Below are positions 44,814-53,501 of a stretch of DNA of 64,000 bases, piece by piece; the first letter of the stretch is position 1; the number at the start of each line of letters is the position of its first letter. The notes below the pieces were generated by a model. It searched no databases, had not been told where the DNA came from, and worked only from the letters and a program-made list of their open reading frames with translations. The translations under genes were made by a program, and so were the position numbers. The stretch spans positions 176,495 through 240,494 of the forward strand of contig CAZOOZ010000003.1 of the NCBI GenBank assembly GCA_964581565.1. The letters run 5' to 3'. This stretch comes from UBA1433 sp964581565 (GTDB lineage Bacteria > Bacillota > Clostridia > Eubacteriales > UBA1433).

Positions 44814-46868
44814 TTAAATAACCTTCTTCCCGCATTTATTGCAAAATTGCGAACCTACAGGTAATTTTGCTCCGCACTGTCTGCAGAATTTTGTATTATT
44901 GGAGGATTTTTCCGTCATTTCGGAAACGAAAACATTATCTTTTTGCTCTTCTTGTTCATGCAGCATACCGGCAGATGTGCTCTGATTTTGCACCTCTGGT
45001 GTGAACTTGCTCTTTGAGATATCAATAAGTCTTTGCGCTATTTTTCTGACAAGGTTCAACTGCCCTTCTTTTTGGAAATAATAAAGCAATAAATACCCCA
45101 GCTGTATATCTTCAATTGAAAGAGCCCTATCATCGATGGTATTCCAATTTATCAGTGCATCAAGATAGCTGTTTTTTGTTCTCAACTTTTTCTTTTCATC
45201 ATCCAAAACAGCAGGATACTTATAAAGCGATATTGCTTTATCAAACAATGCCTGCGGTCCGGTGCAAATAGCAATCAGCCGTTCGGCAATGCGCTGCGCT
45301 GTATCCAATTCATCTTCATCGCTATAATAATTCATCAGTACATATCCTTTTTTGAGCTCTTCCTCGATAATCTGACTATCATCTATCCTTTCCCAGCTGG
45401 CAAGCTCGTGTTTTATGTTTTTGTCCAAAATTTTTGCTTCCGCATATTCGGAAAGTTTGTTAAATGTATTATATCTTCTCGCTTTATTGATCAATTCTAT
45501 CTGTTCTTTCGGCGTAAGATAATGATTGGCTCGGTTGACTTCAAGCATTTTTTGTGCAATTGCCTCCGATCTATTCGGCATGCTGTTTTTAAAATAATTC
45601 AGCAGAAAATAACCCAACTGCACATCATTCTTACTCATATCTTTTATGTTTATATCCATCCAGTAATCATATTTTCTATCTAAATTCCCAGAGGCAAACT
45701 TTTCCTTCGCTCCTTCACTTGCCTGCATGTTGATGGGCAACGCCAAGGCATCATCAATCACAGACCAATTACCCTTTTGTATTTCATGAACAACAATGAG
45801 TTTCTTTGCTATCTGTTCGGCGATGCCCAGATTATTGTTTTGAAAATAAGCAAGCATAATAAATCCTTTTTTTACATCTTCATCTCTCATAGCATGATTA
45901 CCGAGCGTCTTCCAGTGATCAAGATATTCCATAAGCCCGTTCACCTCTTCTTGGCTCGGCTGATTCAAACTCATTTCATCTTGACGATAAGAACCACTCT
46001 CCCATGCCTTACCGACTGTTTCCATTATCTTTTCACGTTCGCGACGTTCTCTTTGATCTTTTTTGGTTTCGTTATCCGGATTATTTAAAAAGTTTAATTT
46101 CCTTTTGATCCATAAACCCGCAGCCGCAAGGATAGTGCCGCCCAAAACAACGATCGCTCTTACGGCAATCTTTTCCCATATATAGCTATGCGGATTGATC
46201 ACATTGTCGATATTTATGTCATTTGGCATAGGCTGCACATCATAAAAAGATATTCTATCAATTAAATTTTGAAATGTATCTTTTTGTGACTGCGTGGGTA
46301 TTGCTCCATCGATTGTAAACATAGCAATAGAAATTTGTTTTGAATTAATAATGGTTGAATATGATTGCGAATCTACCTCATCAATACTTCTGTCTGCGTA
46401 GAAGTATGAATAATTACGGTTGCTGTAATAGCCTATATCTTTGATATTGATATCATACGATGTATTATTGTTTTCAAGTTGATCGGCCTGTTGTTTGAAA
46501 AGATTCAATAACTCTTCTCTTTGATTGTCGGTAGCTGCGCCGATAAAGTCCGTAAGATTGACAATAGATTTAAATTCTTCATTTTCAATAATTGCAAATA
46601 AGATATATGTATTATTTCCGGGAAAGACCCATAGATACAAACCGTTGTTTATCATATCCTGACGAAAGGCATCAAAATCATAAAAATAATCTTCTACATC
46701 GCTGTCCTTTTCTGTTGTATCGCGTGTAAATACTGCCCAGTTATTTGGGATCGTCACTGTCATATTTGCTTCTTCTACCGTGTATTTACCACCTCCCGCA
46801 GCAAAAACAGGTGCGGTAAAGCAAAGCAGAAGAGCCACACTGATCAAATACAATAGTCTTTTTTTCAT
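44814..46868 (-). CDS. Secretory-pathway membrane protein with four internal repeats and a C-terminal zinc ribbon
   Basis: 684 residues of unknown function. Signal peptide 1-23, an extracellular alpha/beta domain (27-220; starts KYTVEEANMTVTIPNNWAVF, like lipoprotein/PsbP-type folds), one membrane span at 234-254, then a basic KRERREREK stretch. The inside part has four similar helical units at about 316-360, 400-445, 489-535 and 573-618, each with an acidic/Asp turn followed by (V/I)(K/Q)xGYxLLxYF and AxxIAxxLI. It ends in a zinc ribbon with C662, C665, C676 and C679. Whether it senses cell-wall or metal state is unknown. Confidence 0.78.
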   Translation of the reverse strand: MKKRLLYLISVALLLCFTAPVFAAGGGKYTVEEANMTVTIPNNWAVFTRDTTEKDSDVEDYFYDFDAFRQDMINNGLYLWVFPGNNTYILFAIIENEEFKSIVNLTDFIGAATDNQREELLNLFKQQADQLENNNTSYDINIKDIGYYSNRNYSYFYADRSIDEVDSQSYSTIINSKQISIAMFTIDGAIPTQSQKDTFQNLIDRISFYDVQPMPNDINIDNVINPHSYIWEKIAVRAIVVLGGTILAAAGLWIKRKLNFLNNPDNETKKDQRERREREKIMETVGKAWESGSYRQDEMSLNQPSQEEVNGLMEYLDHWKTLGNHAMRDEDVKKGFIMLAYFQNNNLGIAEQIAKKLIVVHEIQKGNWSVIDDALALPINMQASEGAKEKFASGNLDRKYDYWMDINIKDMSKNDVQLGYFLLNYFKNSMPNRSEAIAQKMLEVNRANHYLTPKEQIELINKARRYNTFNKLSEYAEAKILDKNIKHELASWERIDDSQIIEEELKKGYVLMNYYSDEDELDTAQRIAERLIAICTGPQALFDKAISLYKYPAVLDDEKKKLRTKNSYLDALINWNTIDDRALSIEDIQLGYLLLYYFQKEGQLNLVRKIAQRLIDISKSKFTPEVQNQSTSAGMLHEQEEQKDNVFVSEMTEKSSNNTKFCRQCGAKLPVGSQFCNKCGKKVI

Positions 46869-46996
46869 TCTTATTTTTCCCCATTTACTCTATTGAAATA
46901 AATAAAATCACTTTTCTCTAACAATAATAACATTTTTAAATAAATAATAATACATATTTTAATTTTATATATATTGATGCATATAATGATACACAA

Positions 46997-47018
46997 AAAA
47001 GCACCTTTCGGTGCTTTT
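46997..47018 (-). terminator. Terminator after the aminotransferase gene
   Basis: GCACC (47001-47005), TTTC, GGTGC (47010-47014), flanked by A6 and TTTT. Confidence 0.85.
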
Positions 47019-47042
47019 ACTCCAGACTATATGTACTGCATA

Positions 47043-48221
47043 TTACGCCATAATTATTTGGTTGAATGCCTCAATTCGTCTGACGGCTTCTTTGATATTT
47101 TCAAGAGAGTTCGCACATGAAAAGCGGATAAATCCTTCGCCGTTTGCGCCAAACGATGTGCCTGCAAGTGCTGCCACTTTGCCCTCGTATAACAGTCTGT
47201 GCGCATATTCCGCACTGCTTAGTCCTGTTTCTTTAATGTTTGCAAATACATAGAATGCGCCATGCGGCATTCTGCACGACATACCTTTAACTTCATTTAA
47301 AGCCTGCGCCATATAAGCCCTTCGCTCACTGAAAGCCGCCGCCATTTCTTCCACTTTGTCCTGAGGCCCCGTGAGTGCTTCAATAGCCGCTATTTGCGAA
47401 AATGCAGCAGCACAGGAATTGGAATTTACCATCAACAGCTCAATCTGATCAATGATGTCTTTGTTGGCAACTCCGTAACCGATACGCCAACCCGGCATAG
47501 CATATGTTTTTGAAAAACTGTCCAAAATAATGGTCTTATCTTTCATATACGGCAGTGCCGCCATTGAAAATGTTTCGCCTTCAAACACAATACGGTCATA
47601 TACCTCATCCGAAAGCACAAAAATATCTTTATCTTTGATGATTTGAGCAATCTGGATAATATCCTCTTTTGTAAGCACACCGCCCGTGGGATTTGTGGGA
47701 TTATTTAAAATAATCATCTTGGTTTTATCGGTAATCAAATTTTTGAAATTTTCTATATCAACTCTAAAATCATTCTCTTCCAGCAGCGGCATTGGCACCG
47801 GCACCCCACCGGCATACTTGATACAAGAACGATAAATAGGAAAACCCGGATCAGGATAGATAACTTCATCCCCTTTATCAACAAGCGCTAAAATCGAAAA
47901 AAAGATAATAGGCTTACCTCCGGGAACAACCACAACTTCTTCAGCGCCTGCGGGCACTTTTTTATGCTTTTGCACATATTCGGCAATTGCCTGCCGTGTC
48001 TCCGGCAGCCCCACTGTGGGCGTGTAGCCCGTAAAGCCTTCATTCATTGCTTTGTAAGCCGCATTGATGATATTCTCAGGTGTTTTAAAATCAGGCTGAC
48101 CTATTTCAAGACGAACAATATTATGTCCTTGTTTTTCTAATGCTTTTGCTTTGGAAAGTACTTCAAAGGCCGACTCGTTTTCCAGCGGTCTGGCTCTTTG
48201 TGCTATGTAATTGGGAATCAT
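47043..48221 (-). CDS. PLP-dependent aminotransferase (class I/II)
   Basis: 392 residues. Schiff-base lysine K238 in DSFSKTYAMPGWRIGYG; NNPTNPTGGVL; the cofactor phosphate-binding and Asp segments (LSDEVYDRIVF) are in place; the arginine near the C-terminus in FIRFSCANS binds the substrate carboxylate. Sequence character is of the aspartate/aromatic/alanine aminotransferase subgroup of Bacillota. The true amino acid is not determined by sight. The promoter at 48268-48296 carries a palindrome in its spacer. Confidence 0.93.
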   Translation of the reverse strand: MIPNYIAQRARPLENESAFEVLSKAKALEKQGHNIVRLEIGQPDFKTPENIINAAYKAMNEGFTGYTPTVGLPETRQAIAEYVQKHKKVPAGAEEVVVVPGGKPIIFFSILALVDKGDEVIYPDPGFPIYRSCIKYAGGVPVPMPLLEENDFRVDIENFKNLITDKTKMIILNNPTNPTGGVLTKEDIIQIAQIIKDKDIFVLSDEVYDRIVFEGETFSMAALPYMKDKTIILDSFSKTYAMPGWRIGYGVANKDIIDQIELLMVNSNSCAAAFSQIAAIEALTGPQDKVEEMAAAFSERRAYMAQALNEVKGMSCRMPHGAFYVFANIKETGLSSAEYAHRLLYEGKVAALAGTSFGANGEGFIRFSCANSLENIKEAVRRIEAFNQIIMA

Positions 48222-48267
48222 TTTTATACCCTCTCTGTTAGTGTAGTATTTCTTTCAATTGTTTTTT

Positions 48268-48296
48268 ATTATAAACACTTGTGTTTACTTTGGCAA
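48268..48296 (-). promoter_or_regulatory. Aminotransferase promoter with embedded palindrome
   Basis: Minus strand: TTGCCA (48296-48291), 17 bases, TATAAT (48273-48268). The inverted repeat TAAACAC-TT-GTGTTTA at 48272-48287 fills the spacer and touches the -10 box, the expected place for a repressor. Confidence 0.8.
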
Positions 48297-48422
48297 CATC
48301 TATTTTCATAATCTTTATTTTAAAATAAAAGAATGTTTTAAATTTTAAAAAAAGACTCGGTTGATTATTGGCATATGTATTTCGTAATGGTATAATAAAA
48401 ATATAAAAACGGAGGTTTAGTT

Positions 48423-49034
48423 ATGGATATTCAAACGATACTAAACCATAAAGACTGTCCGGATAAATTTGCAGAACATTTAACTAAAGAAGATATTGCT
48501 TTTCTTTTCTCTCTCTTATCAAGTAAAAACGACGAGATTCGCTATATTTGTTTTTTAACGCTTCAAAGCAGAAGCCGCACGCATAATGACGTCTATGCGT
48601 ATTTTGATTTGCTTACACAAAAACTTACAAACCACAACTCATATCAAAGAAATATTGGCCTTGTCCTCCTTGCGGAAAATATAAAATGGGATAAGCAAGA
48701 TAAATTTGCAGCGGTTTATGATGAATACGCCAAGCATTTTAACGACAAAAAATTTATTACTTCACGCCAGGCCATTCAGAATATTCCAAAATGGATCGCC
48801 TATCGACCCGACTTGATGACAAATGTCGCCGCAAAACTTATGTCTATTAAGCTCAGCCAATACAAAAGCTCGCAATCTCCGTTGCTGCTTTGCGATATCT
48901 TCGAAGCCCTCATAACAATATATAAAATTCAGCCATCCGACAATATAAAAGACTATTTATTAAAAAACTTAGATACTGGTATTTTAAATAGCACAAATGC
49001 AAAAAAATTCACAAAGACACTTTCTACATTATAA
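48423..49034 (+). CDS. HEAT-like repeat protein, unknown function
   Basis: 203 residues, all-helical by eye. Successive helical pairs such as EDIAFLFSLLSSKNDEIRYICFLTLQ and DLLTQKLTNHNSYQRNIGLVLLAENIKW have the HEAT/ARM rhythm. Similar clostridial proteins are sometimes named SufBD, which this sequence does not support. GGAGG precedes the ATG. No neighbour suggests a role. Confidence 0.72.
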   Translation: MDIQTILNHKDCPDKFAEHLTKEDIAFLFSLLSSKNDEIRYICFLTLQSRSRTHNDVYAYFDLLTQKLTNHNSYQRNIGLVLLAENIKWDKQDKFAAVYDEYAKHFNDKKFITSRQAIQNIPKWIAYRPDLMTNVAAKLMSIKLSQYKSSQSPLLLCDIFEALITIYKIQPSDNIKDYLLKNLDTGILNSTNAKKFTKTLSTL

Positions 49035-49140
49035 CGACCTGCTCTAAACAATCCCGTATCTACGATAAATAATAAAAAAAACAATTCATCATTACATGTA
49101 AAATTTTTATAAATTTTCATATAGATTATAGGAGGAAAGA

Positions 49141-50088
49141 ATGAAAATCGTCGTATACTCAGAAATGCCGAATGCAGAAGTGTTATATCGGTTAAAAGAA
49201 GACTTCCCGCAATGTGAAGTCGCTTATCCTGCCAATCAGCAGGAATTTGAAAAGGAAATAGCTGATGCCGACATCTACGCAGGAAGATTTATTACAAGTG
49301 ATGTGCTTGCCAAATCAAAAAAACTGCAGTATATCAGCAGCTTTATGGCAGGTGTAGACAAACTCCCGCTTCATGAAATTAATCAACGGGGTATTATCCT
49401 CACAACAGGCAGAGGTATTCATCCTGTACATATGGCAGAATATGCTATAGCAATGATGATCCTCGATGCAAGAAATCTCGATAAAGTGCTTTGGAATCAG
49501 CTCACACAAACATGGCACTTATATCCTCAAGATCAAATCAGCGGAAAACGCATTGGCATTTTAGGACTCGGCGCCATTGGTAAAGAAGTTGCCAGAAAAG
49601 CATCAGCAATGGGCATGGAGATTATTGGCATCAAACGAACCATAGAGCCTGTTGAATATGTGCAGCAAGTATATGATATCAAAGATTTAGCCATCATCTT
49701 TAGGACCTGTGACTATATCATCAATCTGCTTGCACTTACCGAATCTACAAAACATATCATCAACAAAACATATCTTCAAATGCTGAAGCCCTCTGCGTGT
49801 ATGATCAACATGGGGCGAAGCGGCACCACCAGCGAAGATGATATTTATGACGCTTTAAAAAATAAACTTTTCAGACGTTATATTGTCGATGTATTTGATA
49901 CGGAACCGCTGATGCCGGATCATAAATTCTGGAAGCTTGACCACATCGTGATCACGCCTCATATGAGCGGACACAATATTCAATATTTGGCAAAGGCATA
50001 TGAAATCTTAAAAAGCAATCTTCAAGCATTTCTTGATGGACGTTATGATGATATGCAGAATAGATTTGACCATGAACAAAATTATTAA
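49141..50088 (+). CDS. D-2-hydroxyacid dehydrogenase
   Basis: 315 residues, NAD-dependent. The Rossmann segment is IGILGLGAIGKEVA; the catalytic trio is visible as the Arg in NMGRSGT, the Glu in VFDTEPL and the His in ITPHMSG. The C-terminal arm returns to the substrate domain. The exact acid is unknown. AGGAGG precedes the ATG. Ends in a terminator at 50108-50145. Confidence 0.9.
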   Translation: MKIVVYSEMPNAEVLYRLKEDFPQCEVAYPANQQEFEKEIADADIYAGRFITSDVLAKSKKLQYISSFMAGVDKLPLHEINQRGIILTTGRGIHPVHMAEYAIAMMILDARNLDKVLWNQLTQTWHLYPQDQISGKRIGILGLGAIGKEVARKASAMGMEIIGIKRTIEPVEYVQQVYDIKDLAIIFRTCDYIINLLALTESTKHIINKTYLQMLKPSACMINMGRSGTTSEDDIYDALKNKLFRRYIVDVFDTEPLMPDHKFWKLDHIVITPHMSGHNIQYLAKAYEILKSNLQAFLDGRYDDMQNRFDHEQNY

Positions 50089-50107
50089 AACATGAAAATT
50101 CTAAAAC

Positions 50108-50145
50108 AAAAGGGTGAAGCAATTTAATTGCTCCATCCTTTTTAA
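50108..50145 (+). terminator. Terminator after the D-2-hydroxyacid dehydrogenase gene
   Basis: A long stem, AAAGGGTG-A-AGCAAT with ATTGCT-C-CATCCTTT (one A-C mismatch), then T run. Confidence 0.75.
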
Positions 50146-50211
50146 TTTTCATATAAAACAATTAAATTCCAATTTGATTTAACATAAAAAATTATGCCAT
50201 ACTATAAGGTA

Positions 50212-50233
50212 ATTGAGGAACCATTGAGGAACC
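50212..50233 (+). repeat. 11-bp tandem duplication of the ribosome binding site
   Basis: ATTGAGGAACC occurs twice end to end (50212-50222 and 50223-50233), each copy with a GAGG core; the second ends one base before the ATG of the PAP2 gene. Confidence 0.85.
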
Positions 50234-50234
50234 A

Positions 50235-50888
50235 ATGAATATAAAAGCATATTTAAAAGCATTAATAAAAAATAAAAAATATTTTGTATTGCTGTTTTGT
50301 CTGGCTGCTTTTGTTTGCATTGCGGAAGATATATGGCAAAACGAAAAAGCAGTCGCTGATATCTATATTTATAATAGCTTAACACATATTGTTTCAGAGC
50401 AATACACCGTATTTTTTAAGTTTATAACAAATCTTGCAAATATATATTTTCTTACCGTGTTATGTATTTTACTATTTATTTTTATTAAAAACAAATTTTA
50501 CGGCATCCTACTTGCAATAAATGTAATCAATACAGTTTTTTTAAATCAAATTCTAAAAGTAATTTTTATGCGTTCACGGCCGGATTATTCAACATTTATT
50601 GATGCGAGCGGATATTCTTTTCCTTCCGGACATGCTATGATCGCAGTAAGTTTTTATGGACTTATTATTTATTTGCTATGGAAAACAATAAACATAAAAA
50701 AGAAATATAAAGTAACAGCAACTATAATTCTTTGTATTTTAATAGGCCTGATAGGATTGAGCAGAATCTATTTAAGAGTTCACTATGCCAGTGATGTTGT
50801 TTCCGGATTTTTGATCTCTGCCGCTTACTTAATTGGTTTTACAACAATAATTTCCATTTATTTAAGAAAACAAAAATTAATTTCTTAA
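50235..50888 (+). CDS. PAP2-superfamily membrane phosphatase
   Basis: 217 residues, about six hydrophobic segments. The three phosphatase motifs are intact: KVIFMRSRP (K-x6-R-P), PSGH in YSFPSGHAM, and SRIYLRVHYASDV (S-R-x5-H). Acts on lipid phosphates such as undecaprenyl diphosphate or phosphatidic acid at the membrane; which one is unknown. Its ribosome binding site is duplicated by an 11-bp tandem repeat at 50212-50233. Confidence 0.94.
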   Translation: MNIKAYLKALIKNKKYFVLLFCLAAFVCIAEDIWQNEKAVADIYIYNSLTHIVSEQYTVFFKFITNLANIYFLTVLCILLFIFIKNKFYGILLAINVINTVFLNQILKVIFMRSRPDYSTFIDASGYSFPSGHAMIAVSFYGLIIYLLWKTINIKKKYKVTATIILCILIGLIGLSRIYLRVHYASDVVSGFLISAAYLIGFTTIISIYLRKQKLIS

Positions 50889-50917
50889 CATTAATAAAAA
50901 CAACAACGTATCTATTC

Positions 50918-52126
50918 TTATACGTCTTTTTGCGCGTTCTTCTCTGCCGTCTCTTTTGCACCATGCATAAAGTAATAAAGCACAATGCAACCAAGTAATA
51001 TTGCGGAAGCAAAAAGATAAATACCCCTGTAACCTATAAGCGGAATCATAAGTCCTAAAATATACGGTCCCACACCAAGGCCTAAATCCATCGCAATAAA
51101 ATACGTGGATGTAGCCATGCCTACGCGCAGCGGCAATACCTTTGCGATCGCTATCGTTTGGCCAATGGAGTTGATGTTTCCAAATCCAAATCCGATTAAA
51201 ACTGCTCCCGTGAACAATACGGGTGCACTCTGGGCTCTGCTGACGATTAAAAGACCGGCAGAAAATATTACCAGCACGGGGTATGTAACAATGTTGGCTC
51301 CGCGCCTGTCCATTAATTTCCCCATAAAAGGCCGTGTAAAAATCGCGCCTGTTGCGTGAAATACAAAATATACGCTCGCAGCTTTTAATAAATCAATCTC
51401 TTTGGCATATAAGGGCAGAAATGTCATAATCGACGAATAGGCAATTGATGTAATCAAAACGACCGCAGATATTGGAAGAGCAAATTTTTCAAAAAAATCC
51501 GAAAATTTTAATTTTTTTGTAGATGCTTCATAAACTGCCTGTGGCGGCCTGCTTTGATGCACCTCGGGCAGTTCCGCTAAAAAAGCAAGCACAAGACAGG
51601 CGATGCCCAAAAACAAACACAACAGATATATCAAAGAAGTGCTTCCTGACTGCTGGAGCAATATGCCCAGAAACGGTCCGATTGCAGATGCCAGCATACC
51701 GCTTGACATAAAATTTCCAATTCCCTCCGCACGCCTTGTGGGCGGAATCACAAAAGCGATCATTGTGGGCAGCACGGTAGTGGCAACGCCGGCTCCGATG
51801 CCATGCAAAAAGCGAACAATGAGCAGCAAAGCGACATTATGTACAAAAAAATATAAAATATTTACCGCTACGCAAAAGGCTAATCCAAGCAATAGTATGC
51901 GTTTCCCACTTGCATAAGCTAAAACCCTCCCCGTTCCAATACGAGCAAATGAAGAAGATACGATAAAAATACTGGCAGCAAGTCCTGCAATACTGGCTGA
52001 GACGCCAAACTGCTCAGTTGCATACATCCCCATTGTCGACATCAATAAAAAAAAGACGACAGACAAAAGAAAAAAAATCAATGTAATTGCAACATAATTT
52101 CTTGTCCATAATTTCTGTTCCGTCAT
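50918..52126 (-). CDS. MFS transporter (drug/metabolite exporter type)
   Basis: 402 residues, 12 hydrophobic segments. GVSASIAGLAASIFIVSSSFARIGTGRVL is the helix 2-3 motif, and PPTRRAEGIGNF and AMDLGLGVGPYILG are hallmarks of the drug-exporter-like branch. The substrate is unknown. Paralogous to 7967-9157. The basic C-terminus (AKETAEKNAQKDV) is cytosolic. Confidence 0.9.
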   Translation of the reverse strand: MTEQKLWTRNYVAITLIFFLLSVVFFLLMSTMGMYATEQFGVSASIAGLAASIFIVSSSFARIGTGRVLAYASGKRILLLGLAFCVAVNILYFFVHNVALLLIVRFLHGIGAGVATTVLPTMIAFVIPPTRRAEGIGNFMSSGMLASAIGPFLGILLQQSGSTSLIYLLCLFLGIACLVLAFLAELPEVHQSRPPQAVYEASTKKLKFSDFFEKFALPISAVVLITSIAYSSIMTFLPLYAKEIDLLKAASVYFVFHATGAIFTRPFMGKLMDRRGANIVTYPVLVIFSAGLLIVSRAQSAPVLFTGAVLIGFGFGNINSIGQTIAIAKVLPLRVGMATSTYFIAMDLGLGVGPYILGLMIPLIGYRGIYLFASAILLGCIVLYYFMHGAKETAEKNAQKDV

Positions 52127-52357
52127 TACTTTTCTCCTTCATTTACATTTCTATTACATTGGAATTTAACTTATTTAATATAGCATACTAAAAAATACGG
52201 TGCAATATTTTTACACAAAGTTATTTTTGGCGTAAACAAGATTATATCTAAAATAGGTTATTTTTACTTTTTTTGAAAAAATATTATTTGAAATTGACAT
52301 AAAATACATTTTTTAGACAAACTTCGCATACAATAAAGTTTAATAAACTATATAAAA
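52127..52357. other. AT-rich intergenic stretch
   Basis: About 230 bases between the MFS start and the terminator of the peroxiredoxin gene. It holds the MFS promoter. A plus-strand TTGACA at about 52288 is not followed by a suitable -10 box or gene. Confidence 0.4.
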
Positions 52358-52381
52358 AAGAGTGCCGTTTATAGCACTCTT
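52358..52381 (-). terminator. Terminator after the peroxiredoxin gene
   Basis: AAGAGTGC (52358-52365), eight bases, GCACTCTT (52374-52381), then a T run on the minus strand. Confidence 0.85.
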
Positions 52382-52394
52382 CATAAAATATGTT

Positions 52395-52850
52395 TTAAAG
52401 TTGCATCAGGACTTCTTCAACATCCGGTAGCTCCGGAATTTTATATTTTTTTGTCCATATAACAATTCCATTCTCGTCGATGAGGATATTCGCCCTTTTA
52501 GAAGCGCCGTATTGTTCGCTAAAAATTCCGAATTGCCGTGAAATCTGGCCTATCGGATTAAAATCCGAAAGAATTTTCATTTTTTCTATTGCAATGACTT
52601 TTGCCCATACCGATTTGGAAGGTAGGGGATCCACACTAAACCCTAGCACAACCGTATTTTTTTCTGCAAATCTGTCATAAGCCCTCTCCAGTGAACGCAT
52701 CTGGTCCATGCATACACTTGCCCATGCGAGCGGATGAGAAGATACCAGCACTTTGCTCCCTTTAAACTGACTAAGTGTTACAGATTGTCCGTTTTGATCA
52801 GGCAATGTGAAATCAGGTGCTTTTTGACCAACTTGAATTATTTCTTCCAT
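52395..52850 (-). CDS. Peroxiredoxin-like thioredoxin-fold protein with altered active-site motif
   Basis: 151 residues. APDFTLPDQNGQSVTLSQFKG is the typical AhpC/TSA start. The peroxidatic cysteine is C47 in HPLAWASVC. In peroxiredoxins the motif is P-x3-T-x2-C; here the Thr position is Ala, which normally helps activate the peroxide. The SDFNPIGQISRQFGIF and ANILIDENGIVIW strands agree with the 1-Cys/BCP-like group. ATG 52850 is chosen by GGAGG upstream. It may still be an active peroxidase, but that is unproved. Confidence 0.85.
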   Translation of the reverse strand: MEEIIQVGQKAPDFTLPDQNGQSVTLSQFKGSKVLVSSHPLAWASVCMDQMRSLERAYDRFAEKNTVVLGFSVDPLPSKSVWAKVIAIEKMKILSDFNPIGQISRQFGIFSEQYGASKRANILIDENGIVIWTKKYKIPELPDVEEVLMQL

Positions 52851-53055
52851 ACGATTACCTCCAAAAATATTATCTTTCGGCGACATATTGTCACCTGTAA
52901 CAATAGGATATCATGTTTTAAAAGAAGTAACAATGTTTTATTTAAAGCAAGAACGACAATAGTTTTTTTATCAAGACCTTTCTTATCTTTCATAGCATTC
53001 ATAAAATAAAAAAATTATGATATAGGTGAAATAGTAATAAAAACTTTTAACAAAA

Positions 53056-53091
53056 AAAGAATCTTTCCCGTCAATCGATAAAAGATTCTTT
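53056..53091. terminator. Terminator after the DsrE-family gene
   Basis: AAAGAATCTTT (53056-53066) pairs with AAAGATTCTTT (53081-53091) around 14 bases; A and T runs at the flanks suit both strands. Confidence 0.75.
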
Positions 53092-53103
53092 TTAAATCTT
53101 AAT

Positions 53104-53448
53104 TTAAACAGTAAGCAATTTTGCATTGCTTTGCAGTAGCTGTGTTAGTGGCACGCCCCATGCAATGACTTCAATATCTAATGCTTCCAGCTCATCGTTT
53201 ACCCCAAGGTTTTTGGCACAGGCAATACATGCGGAAAACTTCACACCCGCCTGCTGTGCCTTTTTTACAGCTTCCTGAATTTCCTTATTTTCAGCAGTAA
53301 GCTTTGCAGTGGCTCCCCAGATAATAACCGTTACCGTATCCCACCAGTCTCGCAGCTTCGCATTTGTTGCATACATCATGACCATCTGAAGCGATGTGGT
53401 TATATCTGCATTGGCCCATAAAATATGCAAATTTGTTTTCTCTTCCAT
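53104..53448 (-). CDS. DsrE/DsrF-like family protein
   Basis: 114 residues. LHILWANADITTSLQMVMMYATNA, then VTVIIWGATAKLTAEN and CIACAKNLGV, match the DsrE fold, a small sulfur-relay or thiol-binding domain that packs as a trimer. The Cys pair (C-x2-C) is where relay members carry the active cysteine. Partner and substrate unknown. ATG 53448 is favoured over 53457 by the AGGTGG spacing. It lies 53 bases after the SDR gene, probably in the same transcript. Confidence 0.82.
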   Translation of the reverse strand: MEEKTNLHILWANADITTSLQMVMMYATNAKLRDWWDTVTVIIWGATAKLTAENKEIQEAVKKAQQAGVKFSACIACAKNLGVNDELEALDIEVIAWGVPLTQLLQSNAKLLTV

Positions 53449-53501
53449 CAATACCACCTACTTTGTTTTCTTTGTTTATTTTGCTATGGATGAATCTATG
53501 C

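Noticed and set aside
48423..49034. SufBD-type iron-sulfur assembly protein
   Set aside because: The sequence has HEAT-like helices and none of the SufB/SufD beta-helix signatures.
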